Shown here one piece after another: positions 63,140 to 64,000 of a DNA stretch of 64,000 nucleotides (position 1 is its first letter; each line of letters opens with the position of its first letter). Origin of the DNA: CAWDCV01 sp963728125 (GTDB lineage: Bacteria; Actinomycetota; Actinomycetes; CAWDCV01); NCBI GenBank assembly GCA_963728125.1, contig CAVSIZ010000001.1, positions 310,001 through 374,000 of the forward strand. The letters run 5' to 3'. The translations under genes were made by a program, and so were the position numbers. The notes below the pieces were generated by a model. The model saw only the letters and a program-made list of their open reading frames with translations. It searched no databases and was not told where the DNA came from.

Positions 63140-64000
63140 TCACCCGCCTGCGGCGGATTCGGCCTCCGCCGTGTCAGCGGGCCGACGAGCCGGAGTACGG
63201 AAGTCGCAACCGATGTCGAGCACGGGCGCGGAATGGGTTAGTGCGCCGACGGCGAGGTAGTCGACGCCGGTCGCGGCGACCTCGCGGGCACGATCGAGGG
63301 TCAGCCCGCCGCTCGCCTCGGTCTTCGAGCGGCCGCGGGCGATGTCGACACAGCGCTCGATGTCACGCAGCGACATGTTGTCGAGGAGCACGAGGTCAAC
63401 TCCCGCGTCGACGACCAACTCGCATTGCTCGACAGAGTCGACCTCGACCTCGACCGGCAGCTCGGGAAACGCGGCGCGTACGGCGGCGAAGGCTTCGAGC
63501 ACCCCGCCCGCAGCGATCACGTGATTGTCCTTGACGAGGGCCGCGTCTGACAGCGACATGCGGTGGTTGACACCGCCGCCGCACCGAACGGCGTACTTCT
63601 CCAGCGCCCGCAGCCCGGGCGTCGTCTTGCGCGTATCGCGGATCACCGCGCCGGTTCCTGCGACGGCATCGACCCAGCGCCGGGTCAGCGTCGCGATACC
63701 GGACAGGTGCGACAGCAGGTTGAGCGTGGTCCGCTCCGCGGTCAGGAGCAGCCGGGTGGGGCCAGTCGCGGTCAGCAACACCTCCCCGCGCGCGACGGTC
63801 GAGCCGTCCCGAGCCGAACGACGGACCACGACGTCCCCGTTGCCGGCGAGCGCCAGGACCGTCTCCGCGACGACTAGTCCGGCGACGACACCATCGCTCG
63901 CGCGCAACGAAGTCCGCCACGGCGCGCTGGTCAGCGGGCACGGTCGCCACGCTGGTGACGTCGACGCCGCCGGCCAGGTCCTCGGCGACGGCGAGCCGGG
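63140..64000 (-). CDS. nadC: Nicotinate-nucleotide pyrophosphorylase NadC, partial, one frame break
   Basis: Converts quinolinate and PRPP to nicotinate mononucleotide in NAD synthesis. The main frame (63140-63907) shows RLLLTAERTTLNLLSHLSGIAT, the RDTRKTTPGLR loop, GGGVNHRMSLSDAALVKDNH and the LLDNMS strand. Upstream, LAVAEDLAGGVDVTSVATVP and ADQRAVADFVARE, the standard N-terminus, is in another frame. Skipping one base at 63897 (extra C in GAGCGAT, minus strand) joins them as VAREDGVVAGLVVAE. The start lies beyond the window end. A nadB/nadA context cannot be seen. Confidence 0.88.
   Translation of the reverse strand, partial: PGSPSPRTWPAASTSPAWRPCPLTSAPWRTSLRASDGVVAGLVVAETVLALAGNGDVVVRRSARDGSTVARGEVLLTATGPTRLLLTAERTTLNLLSHLSGIATLTRRWVDAVAGTGAVIRDTRKTTPGLRALEKYAVRCGGGVNHRMSLSDAALVKDNHVIAAGGVLEAFAAVRAAFPELPVEVEVDSVEQCELVVDAGVDLVLLDNMSLRDIERCVDIARGRSKTEASGGLTLDRAREVAATGVDYLAVGALTHSAPVLDIGCDFRTPARRPADTAEAESAAGG

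Overview
The window is 64 kb of strongly G+C-rich chromosomal DNA from an actinomycete (Actinomycetota). Markers for this are Lsr2, ClpC with its UVR motif, the redox repressor Rex beside hemACD, the tiny ribosomal protein bS22, a BldC-like regulator, a BldN-like sigma factor with its DUF5667 partner, and a full classical menaquinone pathway. Gene order matches the hemB-hemD-hemC-hemA-rex-grx-serB ... bS22-proC neighbourhood known from Streptomyces and Mycobacterium. Genus cannot be fixed from the sequence. I see no rRNA, tRNA, CRISPR array, prophage or insertion sequence; this is a core-genome segment with small accessory islands.

Layout. 1-7.5 kb: menaquinone genes menF (cut by the window edge), menD-menC on the minus strand and menB-menE-menA on the plus strand, with a TMEM175-like channel and small membrane proteins. 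7.5-11.4 kb: an Lrp regulator, a PLP dehydratase and an amidase, then two small plus-strand genes. 11.4-17.3 kb: system II cytochrome c maturation (resA, ccdA, resB, ccsB), a histidine phosphatase and hemL. 17.4-19.1 kb: a secreted lytic transglycosylase and a VOC protein. 19-24.6 kb: the rex-hemA-hemC-hemD-hemB operon with a clear Rex operator. 24.7-27.5 kb: glutaredoxin, HAD phosphatase, ECF sigma and its probable anti-sigma factor. 27.5-32.2 kb: acyltransferase, epimerase, bS22, BldC-like regulator with 31-bp direct repeats upstream, putative phosphatase, acuC. 32.2-39.3 kb: a MacAB-like efflux operon followed by a lipoprotein and an OmpA-like protein, divergent from a regulator across two 19-bp palindromes, then proC and proline dehydrogenase. 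39.4-45.6 kb: HtrA protease divergent from an MprAB-like two-component system, followed by two unknown envelope genes. 45.6-51.8 kb: ECF41 sigma factor, YbaK deacylase, an IdeR-boxed siderophore-interacting protein, an ABC-2 exporter under a probable TetR operator, a methyltransferase and a sugar phosphate isomerase. 51.8-58.3 kb: Cys-rich protein, radA, disA, LysE exporter, mutY, SDR. 58.4-64 kb: clpC, lsr2, argA, coaX and nadC (cut by the window edge).

Many genes overlap by ATGA, GTGA or TTGA, so the operons are tightly coupled. Heme, menaquinone and cytochrome c genes together supply the respiratory chain, and Rex ties heme supply to NADH/NAD+. Envelope stress (HtrA with the two-component system), genome integrity (RadA, DisA, MutY) and proteostasis (ClpC) are also represented.

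A recurring oddity is that five conserved genes (hemL twice, the lytic transglycosylase, the ABC-2 permease, nadC) and probably one small membrane gene are each repaired by removing exactly one base. The simplest reading is single-base insertion errors in the sequence; coordinates and products for those genes should be read with that in mind.
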